From: an uncultured Prevotellaceae bacterium
GTDB taxonomy: Bacteria; Bacteroidota; Bacteroidia; Bacteroidales; Bacteroidaceae
Direction of reading: 5' to 3'
Assembly (NCBI GenBank): GCA_902768105.1
Contig: CACXJZ010000001.1
Span: forward strand, 1-64,000
DNA: 64,000 bases
Both the position numbers and the translations under genes were made by a program. The first letter of the stretch is position 1. Each line of letters opens with the position of its first letter. Of the stretch, positions 27,888 to 37,985 are shown piece after piece. A model generated the notes under the pieces. It was not told the DNA's origin, ran no database searches, and saw only the letters and a list, made by a program, of their open reading frames with translations.

Positions 27888-27920
27888 GAGTGTTTAGTGT
27901 TATTTTTACACTCCACACTC
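27888..27920. promoter_or_regulatory. 33-bp palindrome upstream of the arabinose operon
   Basis: GAGTGTttAGTGT (27888-27900), seven bases, ACACTccACACTC (27908-27920): symmetric except for a 2-base centre in each arm. Two readings are possible. On the minus strand it is followed by TTTTTTCTTTG, so it could terminate the M15 peptidase gene. It also sits about 100 bases upstream of galM, where an AraR operator would be expected. I cannot decide from sequence; both may hold. Confidence 0.5.
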
Positions 27921-27958
27921 ATTATTTAACTTCTGTTAAGAATTTATTGCTGTTTTTT

Positions 27959-28684
27959 TTACCGTTTGTCAAAGTGTTGGTAGTCCTTGCTCCTCACCCA
28001 TGAGCCGCCCCAACGGAAGCCATGTTTTTTGAAAAGTCGGTAGGCCAGGTCGCTCGTCGTAATCTTGTAGCGGAAGTCCGCCTTGCGGTCGCAGTAGGGT
28101 GTGCCGTTGGCGGGTTGCACGTTCATTTTGCCGTTCTTGCGATACGTGATGTAGGGGTTGTACCTCGGGTTCAGATCCACAGCCAAGCCCAGCGCGTGGT
28201 TCGAGAGCGACCTCGTGTTGGGGACGTTCCGGTAGCAGAAACACGACGTGTTGTTGGCCTGCATCTGACGCTCGTCGTCAGCGTCGTACTCGTCGGGAAG
28301 CACCATTCGTTCAATGGGATATCGGGCTTCATATAATTCTTTAAAGATACTCAGCAAGTCATTGGCAATCTTCTTGTTACAAATCATCTCGCCGATGTGC
28401 GGGCGGTTGTCGTAGTCCCAGTGGAGCAGGCGCAGATGTCTCAGGTCTGAGCGCTTCACGTGGGGGTTCTCCACGTAGGTCTTTCCCTGCATCCTCGCCC
28501 ATACCTTGTCGGGAATCTCCTCGACTACGAAACACCGTTCCTGCCCGTAGGCGCTGACCGCCTCCAGACTCACCGTCGTGCCTGCCTGCCACTCCCTGAG
28601 TGCCTGCAGGTCTCTCTCGCTTGCCTGTGCCGCAGCCGTCATCGCCATGCACAACAGGCATAAAAACAATACACTTCTTTTCAT
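27959..28684 (-). CDS. Secreted M15-type D-Ala-D-Ala peptidase-like protein
   Basis: 241 aa. Signal peptide MKRSVLFLCLLCMAMTAAAQ, then a C-terminal M15 peptidase domain (about 100-241): SLSNHALGLAVDLNP carries the His and Asp Zn ligands and YQHFDKR the third His. M15 enzymes cut D-Ala-D-Ala or related peptidoglycan cross-links in the periplasm. The start is the ATG at 28684; a TTG just before it is less likely. A perfect promoter ends eight bases before it, so the message has almost no leader. It stands alone, upstream of the arabinose operon. Confidence 0.85.
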   Translation of the reverse strand: MKRSVLFLCLLCMAMTAAAQASERDLQALREWQAGTTVSLEAVSAYGQERCFVVEEIPDKVWARMQGKTYVENPHVKRSDLRHLRLLHWDYDNRPHIGEMICNKKIANDLLSIFKELYEARYPIERMVLPDEYDADDERQMQANNTSCFCYRNVPNTRSLSNHALGLAVDLNPRYNPYITYRKNGKMNVQPANGTPYCDRKADFRYKITTSDLAYRLFKKHGFRWGGSWVRSKDYQHFDKR

Positions 28685-28691
28685 CAACGTG

Positions 28692-28723
28692 CAAAGTTAA
28701 CGCAATTCATTTTAACTACCAAA
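28692..28723 (-). promoter_or_regulatory. Promoter of the M15 peptidase gene, nearly leaderless
   Basis: On the minus strand TTTG (28723-28720), 20 bases, TAACTTTG (28699-28692). The ATG lies at 28684, so transcription would begin within a few bases of it. Confidence 0.7.
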
Positions 28724-28808
28724 TTTTTTCTGCCAATCATAACTTTATTTCATAAAAAATGTTTATCCGTTTCCCCCAAAAATCGCTATGTGTCTTTTGC
28801 CATAAGCC

Positions 28809-28863
28809 GGTATGTTTCGTCATGAAAGTCGGTATGTTTCGTCATGAAAGTCGGTATGTTTCG
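28809..28863. repeat. 22-bp tandem repeat, about 2.5 copies
   Basis: The unit GGTATGTTTCGTCATGAAAG plus TC occurs at 28809-28830 and 28831-28852 without change, and partly at 28853-28863. Each unit holds a TTTC-n5-GAAA dyad. Two other gaps in the window (54871-54980, 60620-60685) hold 22-bp tandem repeats of related form. Confidence 0.75.
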
Positions 28864-29275
28864 GGGCTTCTCAATCGCGATACAAAGTTACAACATTTTT
28901 TTTGAGTTTGCAAGTATTATGGCGTTTGGGGACCGAAATGAGGCGTTATAAGCTGTTTTTTTGAGGGCTGTTTTGCAAAATCTGAAAATGCGGTGTTTGG
29001 AGCCTGTATGGTGACAGTTGACAGTTTGACAGTTTTTTTTGAGAAAAAAAGTTGACATTGTTGTTATTCTATATATTATATTATAATATAATATTAGAAT
29101 ACCACATTTTTATACTCTCTTTAGAAACTGTCAACTGTCAACTGAAGAATCCGATAAGACACAGGGAGCTGGTACACCTTGACACACCTCTTTCGTACAC
29201 GAATCGGCACTTTTCGTCAATTAACGTCGTTTTTTACCTCTAAAAGCGCCCGTATAAGCTTTTTCCCCCGAAAAG
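28864..29275. other. AT-rich intergenic stretch without a gene
   Basis: No supported coding region. Apart from the inverted-repeat element at 29015-29144 it holds only AT-rich sequence. A 63-codon plus-strand frame at 29052 crosses the element and looks like chance. Confidence 0.5.
29015..29144. mobile_element. MITE-like element with 20-bp inverted ends
   Basis: The left end (29015-29037, CAGTTGACAGTTTGACAGTT...) and the complement of the right end (29123-29144, CAGTTGACAGTTGACAGTTT...) match over about 20 bases with one indel. The 130-bp interior is AT-rich, carries an ATATTATATTATAATATAAT palindrome and codes for nothing. I see no clear target-site duplication, so mobility is inferred only from structure. 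Confidence 0.4.
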
Positions 29276-29307
29276 TTTGAAAGTCTCAATTTTTTTTCGT
29301 ATCTTTG
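29276..29307 (+). promoter_or_regulatory. Promoter of the FecR/LRR gene
   Basis: TTTG (29276-29279), 20 bases, TATCTTTG (29300-29307), 34 bases before the ATG at 29342. Confidence 0.7.
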
Positions 29308-29341
29308 TAGCGTGAATCAATAACTAAAAACTACTACAACT

Positions 29342-30979
29342 ATGAAGAAGAATATCAGACTACTAATGACGGCCGTGCTGCTGACGGTGGCGATGGCGGT
29401 ATGGGCGCAGAGCCCTATCTCCTTCACGCTGGAAAACGACGGGCACAAGATGAAGTTCAGCGCTACGGGCATCAATATCACCAAGAAGGGGAAGCCAAAG
29501 AAGAAGGACAACCTCACCAGCCCGGGACATGAGCTCAAGCTGGACATGGGGGGCACAGTCACCGCTGGCACCACCATCAAGGCTTCGCTCCAGAAGGTTT
29601 CCGGAAAAAGGGTTCCAAGGATGATCATCCAATACCAGTATCGCAAAAAGGGAAGCACTGACTATCAGGGCGTCCAGTTCGTGAAACTGGACAGCGTCAC
29701 TTCCACGTCCAAGGACTTCAAGGTGCATGACGACTATGAAGAAGTGTTTATCATCTATACTTACTGGGCACCCAATCCCGACCCCAAGGCAAGTTGGAGC
29801 TGGCTGGGCGAGACGCAGGTCACCATCAAGCTCGACGTGGGGAAGAAGCCCGAGGTGACGACGCCCACTCCCGCACGCCCCCGCGACATCTGCGACTGCG
29901 ATGACAGCTGGCAGAAAGCCCTCTATGCCGACTGGTCGCCAAAGTACAGGGACTGCGGCGTACGCTTCCGTGACATCACGGGCGACGTGCAGGTGAGACC
30001 AGACGATGAGGATGACGATGCCTACGAGAGAGCCGGATTTGAAACCATCCTCCACTATAGGGACCGAATCAAGACGGAGGAAGACTCTGAGGCCGTGCTT
30101 GGACTGGTGAACAAGACGTCATTCATCATCAAGGAGAAGTCTATCCTCGTGTTGCCCGAATATGAAGGTGAAGTCAGCAATGTCAAGATGATTGCGGGCG
30201 TCATCTGGGTCAACCTGAAGAAGATGTGGAAGAATGGAGAGATAAATTGTGACGGTACGCAGGCCGTTGCCGGCATCCGCGGCACCATCATGGCAATGGA
30301 GGAGACAGGCAGCGAGACGAGGATCTGGCTCTTTGCTGGCAAGGCGGAGATGTGTGCGAAGAAGACGCGCAAGAAGGCGACGCTGCTGGCCGGCCAGATG
30401 TCCATCACCAATGCCAAGGGCGAGGTAACGGTGAAGAAGTTCGACATTGAGCAGGGCGCCAAGAAGTTCGGCATCCCCATGAGCGAGATCACCAACCACG
30501 CGAGCCCGGGACAGGAGTTTAACGAGGGGAACCTGAACTACAGGATTGTCTCTAACAAGACCGTCGAGGTGATTGGCGTCAGGATACCCGGCAAGACCAT
30601 GCAGATACCCACCCAAGTGAAGTACGACTACAAGCCCTACAGCGTGGTGGGCATCGCGAAGAATGCCTTTGCCAACCAGACGCAGCTGACCACTATTAAT
30701 ATCCCCAAGACGGTGAGGGCGATTGCTGAGGATGCGTTCCTGAACACAGGACTGACGCAGGTCACCATCTCGGGCGACAAGGTGAGCATCGTGAAAAACG
30801 CCTTCCGCGACTGCAAGAAGCTGACACTCGCCACCGTGAACGGCAAGGAGCCGCAATGCTCACCGGACGCCTTCAACGGCTGCTCCGCGATGAAGGAGCT
30901 GCGCATCAAGGGCATCAGCGAGAGCAACAACGGCAAGAAACTGAACGGCACGAATGCCGTGATTAAGGTGATCAAGTAA
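29342..30979 (+). CDS. Secreted protein joining a FecR-like domain to leucine-rich repeats
   Basis: 545 aa. Signal peptide MKKNIRLLMTAVLLTVAMAVWAQ; a beta-rich N-terminal domain (about 25-170); a Pro-rich linker with a CDCDD cluster (about 172-190); a FecR-like middle domain (about 225-345, ending CDGTQAVAGIRGT as in FecR proteins); and C-terminal BspA-type leucine-rich repeats (LRR_5; about 425-520, AKNAFANQTQLTTINIPKTVRAIAEDAFLN). FecR domains are usually parts of membrane anti-sigma factors, but here there is no cytoplasmic anti-sigma segment and no membrane helix after the signal. A ligand-binding surface or periplasmic role is inferred. It converges with trmD. Confidence 0.75.
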   Translation: MKKNIRLLMTAVLLTVAMAVWAQSPISFTLENDGHKMKFSATGINITKKGKPKKKDNLTSPGHELKLDMGGTVTAGTTIKASLQKVSGKRVPRMIIQYQYRKKGSTDYQGVQFVKLDSVTSTSKDFKVHDDYEEVFIIYTYWAPNPDPKASWSWLGETQVTIKLDVGKKPEVTTPTPARPRDICDCDDSWQKALYADWSPKYRDCGVRFRDITGDVQVRPDDEDDDAYERAGFETILHYRDRIKTEEDSEAVLGLVNKTSFIIKEKSILVLPEYEGEVSNVKMIAGVIWVNLKKMWKNGEINCDGTQAVAGIRGTIMAMEETGSETRIWLFAGKAEMCAKKTRKKATLLAGQMSITNAKGEVTVKKFDIEQGAKKFGIPMSEITNHASPGQEFNEGNLNYRIVSNKTVEVIGVRIPGKTMQIPTQVKYDYKPYSVVGIAKNAFANQTQLTTINIPKTVRAIAEDAFLNTGLTQVTISGDKVSIVKNAFRDCKKLTLATVNGKEPQCSPDAFNGCSAMKELRIKGISESNNGKKLNGTNAVIKVIK

Positions 30980-30990
30980 CAATAACCAGG

Positions 30991-31668
30991 TTAGTGGTCC
31001 AGGAGGTCAGGGCGTAGGCGGCGGGTGCGTTCAAGTGCCTGCTCGAGTTCCCACTCACGTACCTTCGCTTCGTTGCCGCTGAGCAGGATGTCAGGAACCT
31101 TCCAGCCTTTGTAGTCGGCGGGACGGGTGTAGATGGGTGCTGCGAGGATGTCGTCCTGGAAGCAGTCGGAGAGGGCCGACTGTTCGTCGCCGATGACGCC
31201 CGGCACGACGCGCACGACGGCATCGGCAATCATAGCCGCTACGAGTTCTCCGCCCGTGAGCACGAAGTCGCCGATGGAGATCTCGCGTGTGATGAGATGG
31301 TCGCGTACGCGCTGGTCGATGCCCTTGTAGTGACCTGCCAGGATGATGAGATTGCCCTTCATGGAGAGCTCGTTGGCAATGTGCTGGTCGAAGCGCTCGC
31401 CATCGGGTGACGTGAAGATAACCTCGTCGTAGTCACGCTCGGCTTTCAGGGCTGTGATGCAGCGGTCAATGGGTTCGCATTGCATAACCATACCAGCCGA
31501 GCCGCCATAGGGGTAATCATCCACGCGACGCCACTTGTCGAGGGTGTAGTCGCGCAGGTTATGCAGTCGTATCTCGGCCAGTCCTTTCTTCTCGGCGCGT
31601 GCCAGTATGGACTCGTGTACGAAGCCTTCGAGCATCTCGGGCAGTACGGTTATAATGTCTATTCTCAT
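30991..31668 (-). CDS. trmD: tRNA (guanine-N1)-methyltransferase
   Basis: 225 aa. It methylates G37 next to the anticodon using S-adenosylmethionine, which prevents frameshifting. Marks: [13 protein letters not shown] at the start, [13 protein letters not shown], the knot region [35 protein letters not shown], and [18 protein letters not shown]. The -7 element TACTTTTG (complement of 31680-31687) lies 11 bases upstream. The gene stands alone between convergent and divergent neighbours. Confidence 0.95.
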   Translation of the reverse strand: MRIDIITVLPEMLEGFVHESILARAEKKGLAEIRLHNLRDYTLDKWRRVDDYPYGGSAGMVMQCEPIDRCITALKAERDYDEVIFTSPDGERFDQHIANELSMKGNLIILAGHYKGIDQRVRDHLITREISIGDFVLTGGELVAAMIADAVVRVVPGVIGDEQSALSDCFQDDILAAPIYTRPADYKGWKVPDILLSGNEAKVREWELEQALERTRRLRPDLLDH

Positions 31669-31729
31669 CTTTTTTGCTGCAAAAGTACGAAAAAATGCAG
31701 AACTTTTTTACTTTTCTGCCATTTTTTTA

Positions 31730-31737
31730 TATCTTTG
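31730..31737 (+). promoter_or_regulatory. -7 element of the antiporter gene
   Basis: TATCTTTG, 22 bases before the ATG at 31760. It is divergent from the trmD promoter at 31680-31687. Confidence 0.5.
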
Positions 31738-31759
31738 CACCATAAAACCGAAACATGTC

Positions 31760-33148
31760 ATGACACTGATTATTGTATTACTGCTACTGCTGAGCTACTT
31801 GCTCATTGCCACAGGACACCTGACGAACGTGAACAAGGCGGCCATCGCCATGTTTATTGCTGCGGCAGGGTGGGTGGTGTATATCTGCTACGGAACCGAC
31901 TACGTGATGGATCGCCATGCGGCGGAATACACGTCGTTCCTGAACGGCGCGGAGGCGTCGAGCGACGCGGTGAAGCACTATATATATAATAATGTGTTCC
32001 TGAACTATGTGGGTAAGGCGGCAGCCATCGTGCTGTTCCTGCTGGCTACGATGTCGATTGTGGAGCTGCTGAACAACAACGGCTGCTTTGACTTCATACA
32101 AGACTGGATCAAGACGCGCAACTCGAAGCGCGTGCTGTGGACGCTCTCGCTGGCCACGTTCCTGATTTCAGCCAACCTGGACAACCTGACGACGACGACG
32201 ATGATGCTGGTCATCATGCACAAGATAGTGCAGAACTCGCGACAGCGCATGGTGGTGGGAGCAAGCGTCGTGCTGGCTGCCAACTGCGGCGGCTGCATGA
32301 CGGTCATCGGCGACCCGGCAGGCGTGGCCCTGTGGGGCAACGGCGCGGTGACGGCATCGAACTTCTCGGCCTACCTGGCGCTGCCGGCTCTGCTGGCGTG
32401 GGTGGTGCCCACATGGTGGATGAGCCGCGAGCTGCCCGAACGGCTTGACGTGGCGTGGCCTGCCGCTCCTTATCGTGGCGACGACACGAACCTGAACCGC
32501 TGGCAGCGCGTGCTGATGCTCGTGGTGGGCATTGGCGGTCTGTGGTTCATTCCGACGTTCCATAACATTACGAAGCTATCGCCGTTCCTCGGAGCACTCT
32601 GTGTGCTGAGCGTGCTGTGGGTGGTCAACGAAATCGTGAACCGCAAGCTGAACAACTCCGGACAGATGGCGCGACGGCTCATTCCCGTAGCCCTACAGTA
32701 TGACACGCTGCAGCAGATACTCTTCGTCATGGGCATCATGCTCGGACTGGGCGTGGTGACTGAGACGGGCGTCTTCGAGAGCGTGGCCACATGGATTGAC
32801 AGCTACGTGCACGACATCTGGATGGTTGGTTTGGTGTCGGGTCTGCTCAGCTCGCTGGTGGATACGTTCACCATTGCCATGTCGAACTTCTCGCTTTATC
32901 CTGTGCTGGAGACGGCTGGAGACGGCTATGCCGCCAGCTTTCTGCAGAACGGCGCCTTCTGGAAGGTCATCGCTTTCTCGACGGCTGTAGGCGGCTGTCT
33001 GCTGTGTGTGGGCAACGTGAGCGGTCTGGCGCTGATGAAGATGGAGCATGTGCGTCTGGGCTGGTACCTGAAGCATTGCACACTGAAGGTGGCCCTTGGC
33101 TGGCTGTTGGGAATGTTCGCTTTGGCGGGAGAAATATATTTCTTCTGA
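31760..33148 (+). CDS. nhaD: NhaD-type sodium/proton antiporter
   Basis: 462 aa with about twelve membrane helices. It would expel Na+ in exchange for H+. Marks of the NhaD branch of the ion transporter superfamily: ISANLDNLTTTTMMLV, ANCGGCMTVIGDPAGVALWGNG and a C-terminal SSLVDTFTIAMSNFSLYP. The frame is open upstream across the trmD promoter, but the ATG at 31760 (MTLIIVLLLLLSYLLIATGHL) opens the first helix and lies behind the -7 element. An ATG at 31755 is out of frame. The ATP synthase operon follows on the same strand with its own promoter. Confidence 0.85.
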   Translation: MTLIIVLLLLLSYLLIATGHLTNVNKAAIAMFIAAAGWVVYICYGTDYVMDRHAAEYTSFLNGAEASSDAVKHYIYNNVFLNYVGKAAAIVLFLLATMSIVELLNNNGCFDFIQDWIKTRNSKRVLWTLSLATFLISANLDNLTTTTMMLVIMHKIVQNSRQRMVVGASVVLAANCGGCMTVIGDPAGVALWGNGAVTASNFSAYLALPALLAWVVPTWWMSRELPERLDVAWPAAPYRGDDTNLNRWQRVLMLVVGIGGLWFIPTFHNITKLSPFLGALCVLSVLWVVNEIVNRKLNNSGQMARRLIPVALQYDTLQQILFVMGIMLGLGVVTETGVFESVATWIDSYVHDIWMVGLVSGLLSSLVDTFTIAMSNFSLYPVLETAGDGYAASFLQNGAFWKVIAFSTAVGGCLLCVGNVSGLALMKMEHVRLGWYLKHCTLKVALGWLLGMFALAGEIYFF

Positions 33149-33188
33149 CTTTTTTTGCAAAATAGTTTTTTCGTTCGGAAAAATTTAC

Positions 33189-33196
33189 TATCTTTG
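33189..33196 (+). promoter_or_regulatory. -7 element of the ATP synthase operon
   Basis: TATCTTTG, 50 bases before atpD. No TTTG at the standard distance. Confidence 0.5.
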
Positions 33197-33213
33197 CACC
33201 AACTAATGTCTAA

Positions 33214-34773
<1,560 letters not shown>

Positions 34774-34788
34774 AAGCCCCGAAAGATT

Positions 34789-35043
34789 ATGTTGACATTA
34801 AAGATTGTATCACCACAGAAAATCGAGTTCGAAGGCGACGTGGAGAACGTAAAGGTTCCCGGCGCCATGGGACAATTCGAGATACTGACGGGACATGCCC
34901 CAATTATTTCGCTGCTGACCAATGGTAACGTGGTCTATACCATAGCTGGCGCGCAGCAGACGATAGCCATTGCGGGCGGTTTCGTGGAGGTTCAGAAGAA
35001 CCAGGTGAGTCTTTGTGTGGAACTGAACGAGAATGAAGCATAA
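34789..35043 (+). CDS. atpC: ATP synthase F1 epsilon subunit, short form
   Basis: 84 aa. The N-terminal beta-barrel domain (LKIVSPQKIEFEGDVENVKVPGAMGQFEILTGHAPI) is complete, but the C-terminal two-helix domain that inhibits the enzyme in E. coli (full length about 138 aa) is absent. Short epsilon subunits are usual in this phylum, so this is not a truncation. It begins 15 bases after atpD and overlaps the next gene by 11 bases. Confidence 0.93.
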   Translation: MLTLKIVSPQKIEFEGDVENVKVPGAMGQFEILTGHAPIISLLTNGNVVYTIAGAQQTIAIAGGFVEVQKNQVSLCVELNENEA

Positions 35044-35440
35044 CGTTGTGAACACCTACCTGAGACAGAGCATCTGCCTGATTGTCGGACTGACGCTGCT
35101 CTTCCTGCTCTATATGAATGTGTGGGGTAGCGCTGACATGATGACCGTACCCATCTGCATCTCAGCCGTATTCCAACTGGTGGCATGCGTAGCCTACGCT
35201 TTCGTGTGGAAACACGTTGCCGCATCGTCGCCCGACAGTCTGCCGACGCTCTACATGACTGCTTCTGGCTGCCGTATGTTTGCAGGCATCGTGACGGTGC
35301 TGGCCTACTGCTTCTCCATCGAGGACAAGGCCTCCATCCGCTTTTTCGTCATCACGTTCCTGATCTACTACTTCATCATGCTCATCTATGACACCATCTA
35401 CTTCATGCGAGTGGAGAAAGGCAGGAAGGTGAGCAGCTAA
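35033..35440 (+). CDS. Four-helix membrane protein inside the atp operon
   Basis: 135 aa with four predicted membrane helices (about 10-28, 36-58, 75-93, 100-122). It is placed between atpC and atpB, where other bacteria carry AtpI or AtpZ-like assembly proteins. I do not see a firm AtpI sequence motif, so a role in assembling the c-ring is inferred from position and topology only. Its ATG overlaps the end of atpC by 11 bases, which suggests translational coupling. Confidence 0.75.
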   Translation: MKHNVVNTYLRQSICLIVGLTLLFLLYMNVWGSADMMTVPICISAVFQLVACVAYAFVWKHVAASSPDSLPTLYMTASGCRMFAGIVTVLAYCFSIEDKASIRFFVITFLIYYFIMLIYDTIYFMRVEKGRKVSS

Positions 35441-35486
35441 GAAGTTAAGAAATTAAAGAAGTTAAGAAGTAAAACAAGTGAAACAA

Positions 35487-36548
35487 ATGAGATATCTGCT
35501 GCTATGCCTTGCTTTCCTGTTGGGCGCACAGGCTCCGGCACTGGCTGCCGAGGGCGAGGGCGTCGATGTGAAGGAGATAGTTCTCGGACACATGGCCGAT
35601 GCCTACGAATGGCACATTACCAGCTACGAGGGCAAGCATCTGAGTATCCCCCTGCCAGTCATCGTGCGCAGCGAACAGACAGGCGAGTGGCATTGCTTCC
35701 TCAGCTCAACCATGGAGGAAGCCGTTGAGGAAGGGCACGACTACATGGGCTTCTTCTTCAACGAGGAGAAGAACGGCAAGATCTATGAGCGTCTGGCTGA
35801 CGGCAGAGTGGTGCGTCCTTGGGACCTGAGCTTCACAAAGAGCGTATGCCAGATATGGATAGTCGTCTTCATCATGCTCGCCATCTTCCTGTATTGTGCA
35901 CACTGGTACAAGAAGCACGACCCGAAGAAGGATGCGCCCAAGGGTTTCGTGGGTGCGGTGGAGATGCTCGTCATGGCCATTAACGACGACCTTATCAAGG
36001 ACTCGATAGGAGAGAAGCACTACCGTCCGTACGCCCCGTACCTGCTGACGGCGTTCTTCTTCATCCTCATCACCAACCTGCTGGGTCTGCTGCCCATCTT
36101 CCCGGGCGGTGCCAACGTGACGGGCAACATCAACATCACCTTCTTCCTGGCGCTATGCACCATGCTCGCCATCAACCTCTTTGGCAACAAGGAGTATTGG
36201 AAGGAGATATTCTGGCCCGACGTGCCCGCATTCCTGAAGGCATACCCCGTGGCCATCATGCCGATTATCGAGCTCTTCGGTGTCTTCACCAAGCCCTTCG
36301 CGCTGATGGTCCGTCTGTTTGCCAACATGATGGCAGGCCACGCCATTATCCTCTCGTTCACCGCCATCATCTTCATAGGATGGTCGCTGAATGCTGCCCT
36401 CGGTTCAGGCCTCACGCTACTCAGCTTTATCATGATGCTCTTCATGAACTGTCTGGAGTTCCTGGTGGCTTTCATCCAGGCCTACGTGTTCACCATGCTC
36501 TCGGCTGTATTCATCGGCCTGGCGCATCCGGAGCACCACAAAGAATAA
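35487..36548 (+). CDS. atpB: ATP synthase Fo a subunit
   Basis: 353 aa, longer than the E. coli protein (271 aa) because of an exported N-terminal part: signal peptide MRYLLLCLAFLLGAQAPALAAE and about 100 residues before the first membrane helix (about 120). The essential Arg lies in FTKPFALMVRLFANMMAGH. It forms the two half-channels for protons against the c-ring. The ATG at 35487 is preferred over a GTG at 35478. Confidence 0.95.
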   Translation: MRYLLLCLAFLLGAQAPALAAEGEGVDVKEIVLGHMADAYEWHITSYEGKHLSIPLPVIVRSEQTGEWHCFLSSTMEEAVEEGHDYMGFFFNEEKNGKIYERLADGRVVRPWDLSFTKSVCQIWIVVFIMLAIFLYCAHWYKKHDPKKDAPKGFVGAVEMLVMAINDDLIKDSIGEKHYRPYAPYLLTAFFFILITNLLGLLPIFPGGANVTGNINITFFLALCTMLAINLFGNKEYWKEIFWPDVPAFLKAYPVAIMPIIELFGVFTKPFALMVRLFANMMAGHAIILSFTAIIFIGWSLNAALGSGLTLLSFIMMLFMNCLEFLVAFIQAYVFTMLSAVFIGLAHPEHHKE

Positions 36549-36596
36549 GGATTAAACATTAAAGATTAAATATTAACAACTAAAACATTTAAGATT

Positions 36597-36851
36597 ATGA
36601 TCACAACATTGATTTTAGAGGCAGCTGCAGCTGCTGGTCTTGCTAAGTTTGGTGCCGGTCTCGGCGCAGGTATTGCAGCAATTGGTGCCGGTCTGGGTAT
36701 TGGCCGTATCGGTGGTAACGCCATGGACGCTATCGCACGTCAGCCCGAGGCTGCTGGTACTATCCGTACCAACATGATTCTGACAGCAGCATTCGTTGAG
36801 GGTGTGGCCCTGTTCGCTGTTGTAGTGTGCGCACTTTGCGTGTTTATGTAA
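36597..36851 (+). CDS. atpE: ATP synthase Fo c subunit
   Basis: 84 aa, two membrane helices joined by the polar loop ARQPEA. The ion-binding Glu is residue 68 (AAFVEGVALF). The Gln of helix 1 and the Thr/Ser after Glu that mark Na+-binding rings are absent (IGAGLG and EGV instead), so a proton ring is expected. Helix 1 has the GAGLGAGIAAIGAGLGIG glycine pattern needed for tight packing. Confidence 0.96.
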   Translation: MITTLILEAAAAAGLAKFGAGLGAGIAAIGAGLGIGRIGGNAMDAIARQPEAAGTIRTNMILTAAFVEGVALFAVVVCALCVFM

Positions 36852-36873
36852 AACGTCTTAATCATCTGTGCAA

Positions 36874-37386
36874 ATGGAGTCAATTAACTTGCCATCAATA
36901 CTAACACCCGACTTCGGACTATTCTTCTGGATGTTCGTGGCGTTTCTGGTGGTCTTTGTCCTTCTTGCAAAATACGGATTCCCCGTCATCACCGGTATGG
37001 TGGAGGAGCGTAAGAACTATATTGACGACAGCCTAAAGAAAGCCCACGAGGCTCAGGAGCGTCTGGCCAATATAGCGCAGGAAGGTGAATCCATCTTGCA
37101 GGAGGCTCGTGCAAAGCAGGCCCAGATATTGAAGGAGGCAGCCGAGACCCGCGACGCCATCGTAGAGAAGGCGCAGGAAAAGGCCCGTCAGGAAAGTGCC
37201 CGCCTCATATCTGATGCCAAAGACGAGATAGAGCAGCAGAAGAAAGCTGCCATTGCCGACATCCGAAAGCAAGTAGCCGCGCTCAGTGTTGAAGTTGCCG
37301 AGAAGGTTCTCAGGCAGAATCTGCAGGGCGACAAGGCTCAGATGGAACTCATAGACCGTATGCTGGATGATGTCTCTGCTAATTAA
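36874..37386 (+). CDS. atpF: ATP synthase Fo b subunit
   Basis: 170 aa. One N-terminal membrane helix (about 15-35, FGLFFWMFVAFLVVFVLLAKYGFPVI) followed by a long charged helix (about 40-155) that forms the peripheral stalk. The ATG at 36874 (MESINLPSILTPDFG) is preferred over the GTG at 36868. It starts 22 bases after atpE. Confidence 0.95.
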   Translation: MESINLPSILTPDFGLFFWMFVAFLVVFVLLAKYGFPVITGMVEERKNYIDDSLKKAHEAQERLANIAQEGESILQEARAKQAQILKEAAETRDAIVEKAQEKARQESARLISDAKDEIEQQKKAAIADIRKQVAALSVEVAEKVLRQNLQGDKAQMELIDRMLDDVSAN

Positions 37387-37412
37387 TTCTTTCAATCACA
37401 ATTGAACGAAGT

Positions 37413-37955
37413 ATGGATATAGGAGTAATATCAGTCCGATATGCCAGGGCACTTCTGAAGAGTGCGCTCGAAGCCAAGCTGGAGGACACCGTCTATGGTG
37501 AGATGCAACTGCTGGCAAAGAGCTACGTGGAGGTTCCCCAGCTGCGTCAGACCATCGACAATCCCATGCTCTCGAAGGAAACCAAGCAGTCGCTGCTCAC
37601 TACCGCCATCAGTGGTGCGAAGACTGCGTCAAAGCTCAGTCAGTCGTTTGTGGCGCTGGTGCTGAAGGAAGACCGCGAGAACATCATTCAGTTCATGGCC
37701 AATTCGTACGTCACTCTCTATCGTAAGCAGAAGAACGTCATCAGTGGAAAACTCATCACCGCCGTGGCTGTATCGCCTGACATGGAGCAGAAGATGCGCC
37801 GCATGGTGGAGAGTCATGCTCAGGGAACAGTGGAGTTTGAGTCAGAGGTGAACCCCGACATCATCGGTGGCTTCATCCTCGAGTACGACACGTATCGCAT
37901 GGATGCGAGCGTCAAGAGCAAGCTCAACAACATTCTACAAACACTAAAGAAATAG
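37413..37955 (+). CDS. atpH: ATP synthase F1 delta subunit
   Basis: 180 aa. It links the peripheral stalk to the top of F1. N-terminal ISVRYARALLKSALE and the C-terminal MVESHAQGTVEFESEVNPDIIGGFILEYDTYRMDASVKSKL match the OSCP/delta family. Confidence 0.95.
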   Translation: MDIGVISVRYARALLKSALEAKLEDTVYGEMQLLAKSYVEVPQLRQTIDNPMLSKETKQSLLTTAISGAKTASKLSQSFVALVLKEDRENIIQFMANSYVTLYRKQKNVISGKLITAVAVSPDMEQKMRRMVESHAQGTVEFESEVNPDIIGGFILEYDTYRMDASVKSKLNNILQTLKK

Positions 37956-37985
37956 CGTATATTGTAAATTGTAAATTAAAAACAA

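Noticed and set aside
28809..28863. Possible small CRISPR array
   Set aside because: The repeats are directly tandem with no spacers between units and no cas genes in the window. The same holds for 54871-54980 and 60620-60685.
34789..35043. Truncated atpC
   Set aside because: Short epsilon subunits without the helical domain are normal in Bacteroidota.
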